Assembly: GCA_937952975.1 (NCBI GenBank)
Contig: CALFXX010000099.1
Span: forward strand, 1-26,144
Length of the DNA stretch: 26,144 bases
From: an uncultured Alcaligenaceae bacterium
GTDB lineage: Bacteria > Pseudomonadota > Gammaproteobacteria > Burkholderiales > Burkholderiaceae_B
Reading direction: 5' to 3'
Shown piece by piece: positions 15,355 through 22,602 of this stretch (its first letter is position 1; each line of letters opens with the position of its first letter). Below the pieces are notes generated by a model, which was not told where the DNA came from, did no database searches, and was given only the letters and a program-made list of their open reading frames with translations. Both the position numbers and the translations under genes were made by a program.

Positions 15355-16203
15355 ATGACCCTTCCCGCGCAGCAGCAGTCTTTACCACCTTCAGCAAGCA
15401 CACCCATTTTGCTGGATGTGAACGGGATTGAGGTGATTTACAACCATGTCATCCTCGTGCTCAAGGGGGTGTCGTTGCAGGTTCCTGAAGGTAAGATCGT
15501 GGCGCTCTTGGGCGCCAATGGTGCTGGCAAGACCACTACGCTGCGCGCGATTTCAAATCTGCTGCGTGGTGAGCGAGGCGATGTGACCAAGGGCGATATT
15601 TTGTACCGCGGCGAACGCATCGACCGACTCACCCCCTCAGATCTGGTGAAGCGCGGGGTGGTGCAAGTGATGGAAGGACGCCATTGTTTTGCGCATTTAA
15701 GTATTGAGGATAATTTGTTAACAGGTGCCTATACGCGTAATCTTGGGCGTGCCGATTTAGCGGTCGCGCTTGAGCGGGTATATCAATACTTTCCAAGACT
15801 CAAGCAGCGCCGCGGCAGTCAGGCAGGCTACACCTCGGGCGGTGAGCAGCAAATGTGTGCGATTGGGCGTGCTTTGATGGCACAACCAAACATGATTTTG
15901 CTAGACGAACCGTCAATGGGATTGGCGCCGCAAATCGTCGAAGAAATTTTTGAAATTGTTAAAGATTTAAATCAACGCGAAGGCGTCAGTTTTTTGCTTG
16001 CCGAACAAAATACCAACATCGCGTTGCGCTATGCCGACTACGGTTACATTCTTGAAAATGGCCGTGTCATGATGGATGGCGAGGCGCGCGCGCTGGCAGA
16101 AAACGAAGACGTCAAAGAGTTTTATCTTGGCATCTCAAGCGGTGAGCGAAAGAGCTTTCGTGAAAATAAATTTTATCGTCGCCGCAAGCGCTGGCTGGCT
16201 TAA
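15355..16203 (+). CDS. LIV-type ABC transporter ATP-binding protein (LivF-like)
   Basis: This 282-residue second ATPase of the transporter has Walker A GANGAGKT (53-60), signature TSGGEQQM (160-167), Walker B MILLDEPS (180-187) and, as usual for LivF, AEQN in place of the switch histidine. It is longer than typical LivF (about 235). There is a ~17-residue Gln/Pro/Ser leader and a C-terminal extension after YLGISSG that is strongly basic (FRENKFYRRRKRWLA). The ATG has AGGA 8 bases upstream. It follows the binding-protein gene by 35 bp and precedes the PaaK-like gene by 18 bp. Confidence 0.93.
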   Translation: MTLPAQQQSLPPSASTPILLDVNGIEVIYNHVILVLKGVSLQVPEGKIVALLGANGAGKTTTLRAISNLLRGERGDVTKGDILYRGERIDRLTPSDLVKRGVVQVMEGRHCFAHLSIEDNLLTGAYTRNLGRADLAVALERVYQYFPRLKQRRGSQAGYTSGGEQQMCAIGRALMAQPNMILLDEPSMGLAPQIVEEIFEIVKDLNQREGVSFLLAEQNTNIALRYADYGYILENGRVMMDGEARALAENEDVKEFYLGISSGERKSFRENKFYRRRKRWLA

Positions 16204-16221
16204 CTCTTAAGAGACCAATTC

Positions 16222-17493
16222 ATGTCAGAGTTTTTTGACGCGCTCGAAATCCGCGATCCCGCACAACGCGAGCAAGTGTTGTTGTCAGCATTGCCTCAGG
16301 CGCTTTCGCTGGCTGCAGCGCGTGCTCCCGCGATTGCACGGCAACTCGGGCAACTTCAGCCAAGTGCGATCACGACCCGAGCGGCGCTTGCGACTGTTCC
16401 TGTCATTCGCAAGACGCAATTACTCGAGATTCAACAAGAGGCGCGTACTCGCTTAGCTGCTGAGGGCAGTGTGATTGAGCGCGTGTTTGGTGGTTTTTCG
16501 AGCATTGGCTGGGGTGGGGCCTTGCGCGTGTTTGCTTCACCAGGCCCGATTTATGAACCCGAAAGCGCACGGCCTGATTACTGGCGCTTTGCGCGTGCGT
16601 TGTATGCCGCTGGGTTCAGGCCTGGCGATTTAGCGCACAATTGCTTTTCGTATCATTTCACACCAGCTGGGTCGATGATGGAGTCGGCGGCGCATGCCGT
16701 CGGTTGCACGGTGTTTCCGGGCGGCGTTGGGCAAACCGAACAACAAGTCCAAGCGATTCGTGATTTGCGGCCAGCGGGTTATATGGGTACGCCGAGTTTT
16801 TTAAAGATCATTCTTGAAAAAGCCGACGAGCTTGGGATTGAACTTGTTTCGTTAAAGCGCGCGCTGGTCTCTGGCGAAGCGTTTCCGCCTTCGTTGCGAG
16901 ATTGGTTGGGTGCCCGTGGGATTCAGGGTTATCAGGCGTATGGCAGTGCTGATTTAGGCATGATTGCCTTTGAAACGCCCGCGCGTGATGGCTTAGTACT
17001 CAGCGAAGATCTTTTGCTTGAAATCGTACGCCCCGGTACAAACGAGGTCGTGCCCGAGGGCGAGGTCGGTGAAGTGGTCGTGACCTCGTTGAACCCCGAT
17101 TATCCGCTGCTGCGCTTTGGCACGGGTGATCTGTCTGCCATCATGCCTGGCACCTCGCCTTGCGGACGGACGAATACACGAATCCGGGGCTGGCTGGGAC
17201 GTGCGGATCAGACCACTAAGGTGCGGGGCTTATTTGTGCATCCGGGACAGCTGGCTGAAGTTGCGCGGCGCCATTCGACAGTGGCTCGAGTGCGGCTCGT
17301 GATTAGCGGCACAACGGGTGCTGACGTGATGCTGTTGAAGGTAGAGGCGGCGGCTTCAGAGCGAGCGCTGATTGAGTCTTTAACCGGCGCGGTGCGCGAT
17401 GTGACCAAGCTTAGGGCGGACGTCGAAATTGTGCCTTTGGGCAGTTTGCCGAATGATGGCAAAGTGATTGACGATATACGCACTTATTCCTAA
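16222..17493 (+). CDS. PaaK-like adenylate-forming protein with atypical phosphate loop
   Basis: This 423-residue protein resembles phenylacetate-CoA ligase. It retains YGSADLG (240-246, the A5 region), RFGTGD (298-303), the hinge GRADQTTKVRGLFVHPGQ (326-343), and a probable C-terminal Lys in NDGKVIDD (K414). However, the place of the Ser/Thr/Gly-rich ATP phosphate loop is taken by FASPGPIYEPES (104-115), which lacks the GTTGKP core. YHFTPAG and FPGGVGQTE are PaaK-like. It may activate an aromatic acid with altered nucleotide handling, or act as a partner of the first ligase. It is the last gene of the cluster, preceded by an AAGAGA Shine-Dalgarno. Activity is inferred. Confidence 0.85.
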   Translation: MSEFFDALEIRDPAQREQVLLSALPQALSLAAARAPAIARQLGQLQPSAITTRAALATVPVIRKTQLLEIQQEARTRLAAEGSVIERVFGGFSSIGWGGALRVFASPGPIYEPESARPDYWRFARALYAAGFRPGDLAHNCFSYHFTPAGSMMESAAHAVGCTVFPGGVGQTEQQVQAIRDLRPAGYMGTPSFLKIILEKADELGIELVSLKRALVSGEAFPPSLRDWLGARGIQGYQAYGSADLGMIAFETPARDGLVLSEDLLLEIVRPGTNEVVPEGEVGEVVVTSLNPDYPLLRFGTGDLSAIMPGTSPCGRTNTRIRGWLGRADQTTKVRGLFVHPGQLAEVARRHSTVARVRLVISGTTGADVMLLKVEAAASERALIESLTGAVRDVTKLRADVEIVPLGSLPNDGKVIDDIRTYS

Positions 17494-17519
17494 GCGCGTT
17501 CGCACACCAAAGGTTTGAC

Positions 17520-17534
17520 TGGCGTTGCTCGCCA
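17520..17534 (+). terminator. Small hairpin after the ligase/ABC cluster
   Basis: TGGCG-TTGCT-CGCCA forms a 5-bp stem 27 bases after the last stop codon. No T-run follows (CAAGAC), so it is not a standard intrinsic terminator. It is the only obvious hairpin for the plus-strand transcript before the convergent azurin gene. Confidence 0.25.
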
Positions 17535-17596
17535 CAAGACGGCGAAGGATGTCTATCACGGACTGGCCGCTTGTGACGCAGGCCTTAGGCGCTGCG

Positions 17597-18085
17597 CTAT
17601 TGCACGCTTAGCGTGCCCCGCATGATGGGTGAGTGGCCGGCAAACGTACATAAAAAGACATAAGGTTCGCCGACTTTCAGTTGCGCAACCGAAAAGGTGA
17701 CCGCAGTGGTTTCGCCGGTACCGATCAACTTGGTATGAGCAATGACCCGCTTGTCACTTTGATCAACGTGATGGACGTCTGCGCCCGCCAGCATCCCGGT
17801 GCGTGCGACCCCATCGAGATCACTTTTTTTAGTCAACACCCAGTTATGCGACATGGCCAAAGGCGGAAGGTGGCCTGTGTGTGTCAGTGTGACGGTGAAG
17901 TCTTTGCACGTGGCCGGAACAACGATATGCGAAGGGAGAAAGCGCAGTGCGTCATCGGTTTGCAAGGTGATGCTGCATTCGGTAGCGGTCGCCGAGGCAG
18001 GTAAGGTTGTGAACAAAAAAACTGAAAAGAGTGTGGACCAAAGCACGCTTTGAGGGTGATGCAAGGAATAACGGCGTTGTTGCAT
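17597..18085 (-). CDS. Azurin (blue copper electron carrier)
   Basis: This 162-residue precursor has an N-terminal signal (hydrophobic core LWSTLFSVFLFTTL, cleavage near ASATA-TECS). The ~128-residue mature cupredoxin carries the type 1 copper ligands H80 (AMSHNWVL), C146, H151 and M155 (FLCTFAGHSPIM), and the disulfide pair C37-C60. VIAHTKLIGTGE is an azurin hallmark. The residue before the first ligand, usually Gly45 with its carbonyl as axial ligand, is Ser here. Azurin shuttles electrons in the periplasm, for example to nitrite reductase or peroxidase; no such partner is in the window. It starts 14 bp after dprA with a GGTGA site, so it is probably read from that transcript or from a promoter inside dprA. 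Confidence 0.94.
   Translation of the reverse strand: MQQRRYSLHHPQSVLWSTLFSVFLFTTLPASATATECSITLQTDDALRFLPSHIVVPATCKDFTVTLTHTGHLPPLAMSHNWVLTKKSDLDGVARTGMLAGADVHHVDQSDKRVIAHTKLIGTGETTAVTFSVAQLKVGEPYVFLCTFAGHSPIMRGTLSVQ
17602..17616 (-). terminator. Hairpin at the 3' end of the azurin gene
   Basis: GCACGC-TTA-GCGTGC is a perfect 6-bp stem with a 3-base loop in the last codons of the azurin gene. No T-run follows on the minus strand. It may protect or end the transcript; alternatively it reflects only the codons for the final residues. Confidence 0.25.
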
Positions 18086-18099
18086 AGTGTGTTCACCGG

Positions 18100-19332
18100 T
18101 TAGCAGACTGTTCGAGCGCGCGCTCTGACAAATTGACCATGACCTCGGCGCACGATATGGCCCTCGAGTTCAAGGGTGAAGAGTTCAACTTGCAATTGTG
18201 CCGGAGCCAAACCCGTGCGACGCTGCAGTTGTTCTTCAGTTACCAGATCGTAGCCGATTGCGTCCCAGGCCGGTGAATTTGGGGTGGGCGCAATTGCACG
18301 AGAGGGCGCCCCAGCATTTGGCGAAGGCCTGGGGGTGGATTCTGCGTCTGCGTCGTGGCACACAAGGGGCAGCAGAGTTTGAGAAGTGTTTTGAGCCGAG
18401 GCTTTGGCCAAGTGACGCTCAATATTTGTGCTCGGCTGTAATTCGGCCAAGATGTCAGCGCCCGACTCTACTAGTTTTGCACCTTGTTTGATGAGTGCGT
18501 GCGGCCCGCGTGCCAACGGCGAATGAATCGACCCCGGGATTGCAAAGACTTCGCGGCCCATGTCCACCGCGAGTCTGGCCGTAATCAGTGAGCCGCTTTT
18601 GAGAGCGGCTTCAATGACGACGACGCCAAGGCTTAGTCCCGCGACAATTCTGTTGCGCTTTGGAAAATGAGCCGCTAAGGCTGGGCGACCTAATTCAAAC
18701 TCAGACAAAATTAAACCATCGGCCGACAGAATGTCTTCTGCAAGAGCGCGATGTGAGGTCGGATAAATCACATCGGCACCTGTTCCTAAGACGGCAATCG
18801 TGCCGCCTTGGTCGGACCCCGCCGCTAGAGCGCCACGATGTGCGGCTGCGTCGATGCCGTGGGCTAAGCCACTTACTACGACAAAGCCTTGTTGAGCTAA
18901 GTAGAGCGCAAACGCGCGAGCGTGATCTAGCCCATCGGCCGTTGCGTGACGTGCGCCGACGATCGCGAGCGCATTTTGTTCGAGTCGGCGCAAGGCACCG
19001 CGCGCGTAAAGCACCACCGGCGCATCGGGCAGTTGACGTAAGCGTTCGGGGTAGCAAGGGTGGGCAGCGGTAATAAGTGCCTGACCGGGTTCGCGCGCCC
19101 AATTTAGTGCACGCTCAATATATTGAGCCGAATCTTGGTTTAACGGTTGCGCGAGATGCGACGCCAGAGGCGCGGGGAGGATCGCACGCAGTGTGGCGTA
19201 CGACGCCTGGTATAGCGCGCAAGGATCGCTGAATGTTTGTAAGAGCCGTTGCGCGTGTATCGCGCCAATGCCAGGTTGTAGGCTTAAGCGCAGCCAGGCG
19301 GCCAGCGCGTCTTCAGAGAGAGTATTTTGCAT
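18100..19332 (-). CDS. dprA: DNA-processing protein DprA (Smf)
   Basis: DprA binds incoming single-stranded DNA and loads RecA during natural transformation. The 410-residue protein has an N-terminal helix-hairpin region (LSLQPGIGAIHAQRLLQTF), a Rossmann-type core with ALAIVGARHAT, VSGLAHGIDAAAHRGAL, FPKRNRIVAGLS and EAALKSGSLITARLA, a linker, and a C-terminal winged helix (DLVTEEQLQRRTGLAPAQLQ). I chose the ATG at 19332 (MQNTLSEDALAAWL), where family similarity begins; an ATG at 19365 adds 11 residues. Neither has a strong Shine-Dalgarno. The linker (about 300-345) is Ser/Pro/Ala-rich. Azurin follows 14 bp downstream, an unusual partner. Confidence 0.93.
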   Translation of the reverse strand: MQNTLSEDALAAWLRLSLQPGIGAIHAQRLLQTFSDPCALYQASYATLRAILPAPLASHLAQPLNQDSAQYIERALNWAREPGQALITAAHPCYPERLRQLPDAPVVLYARGALRRLEQNALAIVGARHATADGLDHARAFALYLAQQGFVVVSGLAHGIDAAAHRGALAAGSDQGGTIAVLGTGADVIYPTSHRALAEDILSADGLILSEFELGRPALAAHFPKRNRIVAGLSLGVVVIEAALKSGSLITARLAVDMGREVFAIPGSIHSPLARGPHALIKQGAKLVESGADILAELQPSTNIERHLAKASAQNTSQTLLPLVCHDADAESTPRPSPNAGAPSRAIAPTPNSPAWDAIGYDLVTEEQLQRRTGLAPAQLQVELFTLELEGHIVRRGHGQFVRARARTVC

Positions 19333-19413
19333 GCAGCCGAGTGTGCCACGACCCGCGGCGCGCATCCAAGCGACAGTGGGCTCAAAATATCCACCGCGTG
19401 TGACTAACCGCTC

Positions 19414-19443
19414 GGAAATCTCCCTGTTCAGGGGAGAGTTTCC
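19414..19443. other. Strong stem-loop between the Bug gene and dprA
   Basis: GGAAATCTCCC (19414-19424) pairs over all 11 positions with GGGAGAGTTTCC (19432-19443), with one bulged G and a 7-base loop. It lies about 80 bases upstream of the dprA start and 90 bases past the stop of the binding-protein gene, both on the minus strand. No T-run follows in either direction. It could terminate the upstream operon with Rho, or shape the dprA leader. Confidence 0.6.
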
Positions 19444-19534
19444 AAAGAACGCGAGTGGTGTTCAGTGGACTGTCGCGCTTAACCGAGCGTGTGACGCGTT
19501 CGATTAAGCGCGAGGCTCAGCAGAGCATCAGACT

Positions 19535-20557
19535 TTAATTGTCGACTTTGATGCCCGCATCACGAATCGCCTTGCCCCAAAATGCATAGTCTTTGGCGAT
19601 GTAGTCAGCAAACTCTTTGGTTGAGCCGTACAAAGGTACCAAGCCCGCAGCGTTGAGTTTTTTGCCAACCTCAGGATCTGCTGAGGTCTCAATAAAAGCC
19701 TTGGCAAGTGTTGTGATGATATTTTCGGGAGTTTTGGGTGGCGCGACTACGCCGACCCATGATGGGGCGACCACAGGTGTGCCTTGCTCGGTTAACGTTG
19801 GAATTTCGTTAATCAGTTCGACGCGTTTTGACGAGGCCACGCCATAGGGGGTGAGCTTGGTTTTAAAGCCTGCCGCCAACGGAGCTGGCACGAGTGCTAG
19901 GTCAACCTGACCGCCCATTGCTGCTTGGGCTGCAGGTGCAGCACCTTGGTAAGGTACGTGCAGCATCTCGGTTTTTGTTACTTGAAGAAACTGCGCCATG
20001 GCAATATGACCGGCACTACCATTACCCCAGCTCGAATAACTTAGCTTGCCCTTTTTTGCCAATTCAATGAGCTCGGGTACATTTTTAGCTTCGAGGCCAG
20101 GGCGGCCCATCAGCACAAAGTTCACAACTGCTGACGGTGCGATCGGCACAAACTCTGCCGAAATAAATTTTGGATTGGGATAGAGCGCAGGGTACATCGA
20201 ATAGGTATCTGCGCTTGAGAGCAGCAGGGTATAGCCATCGGGGGCGGCATTAAAGACGGCCTCGTGTGCAACCGCGCCGTTGGCGCCTGCGCGATTTTCA
20301 ACAACAACTGTTTGCCCGAGCTTATTGCCCAAGGCGTTGACGACGATGCGCGCAATCGTATCCGAGCCGCCACCGGGTGGGTAAGGCACAATCAGCTTGA
20401 TGGGTTTATTGGGCGCCCAAGCTGCTGGCGCTTGGGCGCTTGCGATAAACGGGGTGGCACCCAGTGTTGCTGCCAGTGCGAAGCCTTTTAGCAAACCACG
20501 CAATTTTTTGTTTACAAGCGCTACCTGAGTGTCTTTTGCACGTTTGGTGAGTTTCAT
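19535..20557 (-). CDS. Bug/TctC-family periplasmic solute-binding protein
   Basis: This 340-residue precursor has a long basic leader and a signal core (LKGFALAATLGATPFIASA, cleavage near residue 41). The mature part shows the Bug landmarks WAPNKPIKLIVPYPPGGGSDTIAR, VVVENRAGANGAV, PDGYTLLLSS, HVPYQGAAPAAQAAMGGQVDL and APSWVGVVAPPKTP. Bug proteins bind small carboxylates, amides or aromatic acids for TctAB-type transporters or as sensors; no tctA or tctB is nearby. AGGAG lies 5 bases before the ATG. It follows the enoyl-CoA hydratase gene by 63 bp on the same strand and probably supplies or senses the substrate of that catabolic operon. Confidence 0.93.
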   Translation of the reverse strand: MKLTKRAKDTQVALVNKKLRGLLKGFALAATLGATPFIASAQAPAAWAPNKPIKLIVPYPPGGGSDTIARIVVNALGNKLGQTVVVENRAGANGAVAHEAVFNAAPDGYTLLLSSADTYSMYPALYPNPKFISAEFVPIAPSAVVNFVLMGRPGLEAKNVPELIELAKKGKLSYSSWGNGSAGHIAMAQFLQVTKTEMLHVPYQGAAPAAQAAMGGQVDLALVPAPLAAGFKTKLTPYGVASSKRVELINEIPTLTEQGTPVVAPSWVGVVAPPKTPENIITTLAKAFIETSADPEVGKKLNAAGLVPLYGSTKEFADYIAKDYAFWGKAIRDAGIKVDN

Positions 20558-20620
20558 GTTGTCTCCTTGCTGTTGTTTGAGCGGGTTGCTCGGGTCGGGG
20601 TAAGTCTTATGGGGCTGTCA

Positions 20621-21439
20621 TTATTTACCAGTAAATTTTGGCGGACGTTTTTCGTTGAAGGCACGAATACCTTCCATGCGATCATCAGTTGCTACTAAGC
20701 GGCTGTACGCTTCAACTTCAAAGAACATGCCCGTACGCATATCCATCTGCAAGCCAAAGGTGATCGATTTTTTTGCCTGACGCACAGCGATCGGGGCATT
20801 GGCAAGAATCCGCTGCACGAGTTTCATGGTTTCTTCGTGCAGCGTTGCTTTGGGATACACATGATTGAGTAGGCCAAAACTCAACGCCTCTTGCGCATCA
20901 AACGGATCGCCTGTGAAGATGACTTCTTTGGCGCGGCGCACGCCAATGGCGCGTGGTAATTGCTGCGTGCCACCACCACCTGGCATGATGCCGCGTTTGA
21001 CTTCAGCAAAGCCAAAGCGCGCATTGTCTGAGGCTACGATAAAGTCACACGATAACGCTAGCTCAAGCCCACCTGCGATAGCGGCACCGTTGACGCAGGC
21101 AATCGTAGGCACCGGGCAATCGTAAATTGCGCGTGCCATGCGCTCAAACAAATAATGCTGGGTGTTGAACTGCGCATCGGTCATGCCGTCACGCTCTTTA
21201 AGATCGGCGCCACCACAAAAAATTGTCTCGCCTGCGCCGGTCAACACCACGCAGCGAAACTGCTCAGGTGAAGCTTCGAGTGTGCCGAATACTTGAATCA
21301 ATTCTTCGCCCATGATGGTGTTCAAGGCATTGGCGACTTTGGGGCGGTTTAGTTGAACCACCAATAAACCCTCAAATGGTGAAGAGAGCGCCAGCGTTTG
21401 ATAAGGCGTAGCAAGATTAATCGTAGCAACAGACATCAT
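20621..21439 (-). CDS. Enoyl-CoA hydratase/isomerase (crotonase) family protein
   Basis: This 272-residue crotonase-fold enzyme probably adds water to a 2-enoyl-CoA. The oxyanion-hole segments are FCGGADLKER (74-83) and NGAAIAGGLELALSCD (117-132). Both Glu residues that act in hydratases are kept: E126 (GGLEL) and E146 (FGFAEVKRG), followed by IMPGGGGTQQLPRAIG. The C-terminal EKRPPKFTGK is typical. The start ATG at 21439 overlaps the CoA-transferase stop (ATGA); a second in-frame ATG follows directly at 21436. The retained Glu pair argues for hydratase rather than dehalogenase or decarboxylase chemistry. The physiological acyl-CoA is unknown. Confidence 0.92.
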   Translation of the reverse strand: MMSVATINLATPYQTLALSSPFEGLLVVQLNRPKVANALNTIMGEELIQVFGTLEASPEQFRCVVLTGAGETIFCGGADLKERDGMTDAQFNTQHYLFERMARAIYDCPVPTIACVNGAAIAGGLELALSCDFIVASDNARFGFAEVKRGIMPGGGGTQQLPRAIGVRRAKEVIFTGDPFDAQEALSFGLLNHVYPKATLHEETMKLVQRILANAPIAVRQAKKSITFGLQMDMRTGMFFEVEAYSRLVATDDRMEGIRAFNEKRPPKFTGK

Positions 21440-22602
21440 GTCTCCGTAGGGGGCTGAGTGGGCGCAGGGTGCAACAAATAATCGTGCTCACCTAGTGTAG
21501 GCGTGTTACCCGCCAGGGGCGGACGTTGGCCGTTAAAAGAAAGCGGCAAAGCAACCGTGGTGGCTTTGCCATCCGGGGTAGTGCGCAAAATATCAAGCGC
21601 TTGTGTTTGTTCGTTGGCGATGACGCGATCAACGGTTTGAATGGGGCCGCATGGAATCGACACTGCCTCAAGTTTCGCAAGCCATGTCTGAGCAGGTAGC
21701 TCTTTAAAGCGCGCTTGTAACAACTCAATTAGCGCAACGCGATTTTCGACGCGACCGCCGTTGGCGATAAAGCGTGAGTCTTGCGCAAGCGCGGGCAACT
21801 CCATCGCCTGGCACAACTTGGCGTAAAGGATATCGTTGCCTGCTGCCACTAAGATCGCACGATCGGCGCAGTCGAACACTTGATACGGGACTATGTTTGG
21901 GCTGCTTGAACCGCTACGCTTAGGTAAGGCCGCGCCAGCAAGCACATCAGATAAGGGCACCATCATCCAGGCCAGTGCGGTTTCGTAGAGCGAGACATCT
22001 ACAGTTTGACCGCGTCGTAGCGGATCGGCGTCGCGCGTGCGTAGCGCCGACAACACACCAATCACAGTCCACATCCCTGTGCCCATGTCGTTCAGGGATA
22101 AGGGCACTCGACTCATCGCATCGCCTTCGTGTCCTAAGATGCTCATCATGCCGCTGTAGGCTTGCGCGAGCGGGTCGTAGCCCGGTTTTTCGCGTAGTGG
22201 CCCATTGGCACCAAACGCGCCAAGATTGCAGTAGATCAGCGAGGGCTTTGCAGCGGTCAGGGCTTGCGCACCGAGCCCATAGCTCTCTAGATTGCCAGGT
22301 TTTAAATTTTGAATCACCACATCGGCGTGCTCAAGGATCAAGGCGTGCACCTTCTCGAGACATTCTTTATCACTGAAGTCGGCGCGAATACTTTGCTTGC
22401 CGTTGTTCATGGCATGAAACAGCGCAGCAGCGCCCTCAATAAAGGGTGGCCCCCAGCCGCGTGCATAGTCGCCTTTCGTCGAGCTTTCGATCTTGATGAC
22501 GCGCGCGCCTAACTGCGAAAAAATCTGGCCGGCATACGGCGCGGCAATGCTGTGTCCGATTTCAATGACGCAGACATCGGTCAACGGTAGTGGCTGACTC
22601 AT
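21436..22602 (-). CDS. Class III (CaiB/BaiF) CoA-transferase
   Basis: This 388-residue protein is of the formyl-CoA transferase/CaiB type and moves CoA between carboxylic acids. The N-terminal CVIEIGHSIAAPYAGQIFSQLGARVIKIE, GKQSIRADFS, DVVIQNLKPGNLESYGL and the catalytic Asp region LSLNDMGTG (D172) are all present. The length (about 390) is normal. It overlaps hyuB upstream and the hydratase downstream by ATGA junctions, so the three are translationally coupled. It probably activates the acid produced or accepted by the HyuAB step; donor and acceptor are unknown. Confidence 0.93.
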   Translation of the reverse strand: MSQPLPLTDVCVIEIGHSIAAPYAGQIFSQLGARVIKIESSTKGDYARGWGPPFIEGAAALFHAMNNGKQSIRADFSDKECLEKVHALILEHADVVIQNLKPGNLESYGLGAQALTAAKPSLIYCNLGAFGANGPLREKPGYDPLAQAYSGMMSILGHEGDAMSRVPLSLNDMGTGMWTVIGVLSALRTRDADPLRRGQTVDVSLYETALAWMMVPLSDVLAGAALPKRSGSSSPNIVPYQVFDCADRAILVAAGNDILYAKLCQAMELPALAQDSRFIANGGRVENRVALIELLQARFKELPAQTWLAKLEAVSIPCGPIQTVDRVIANEQTQALDILRTTPDGKATTVALPLSFNGQRPPLAGNTPTLGEHDYLLHPAPTQPPTET

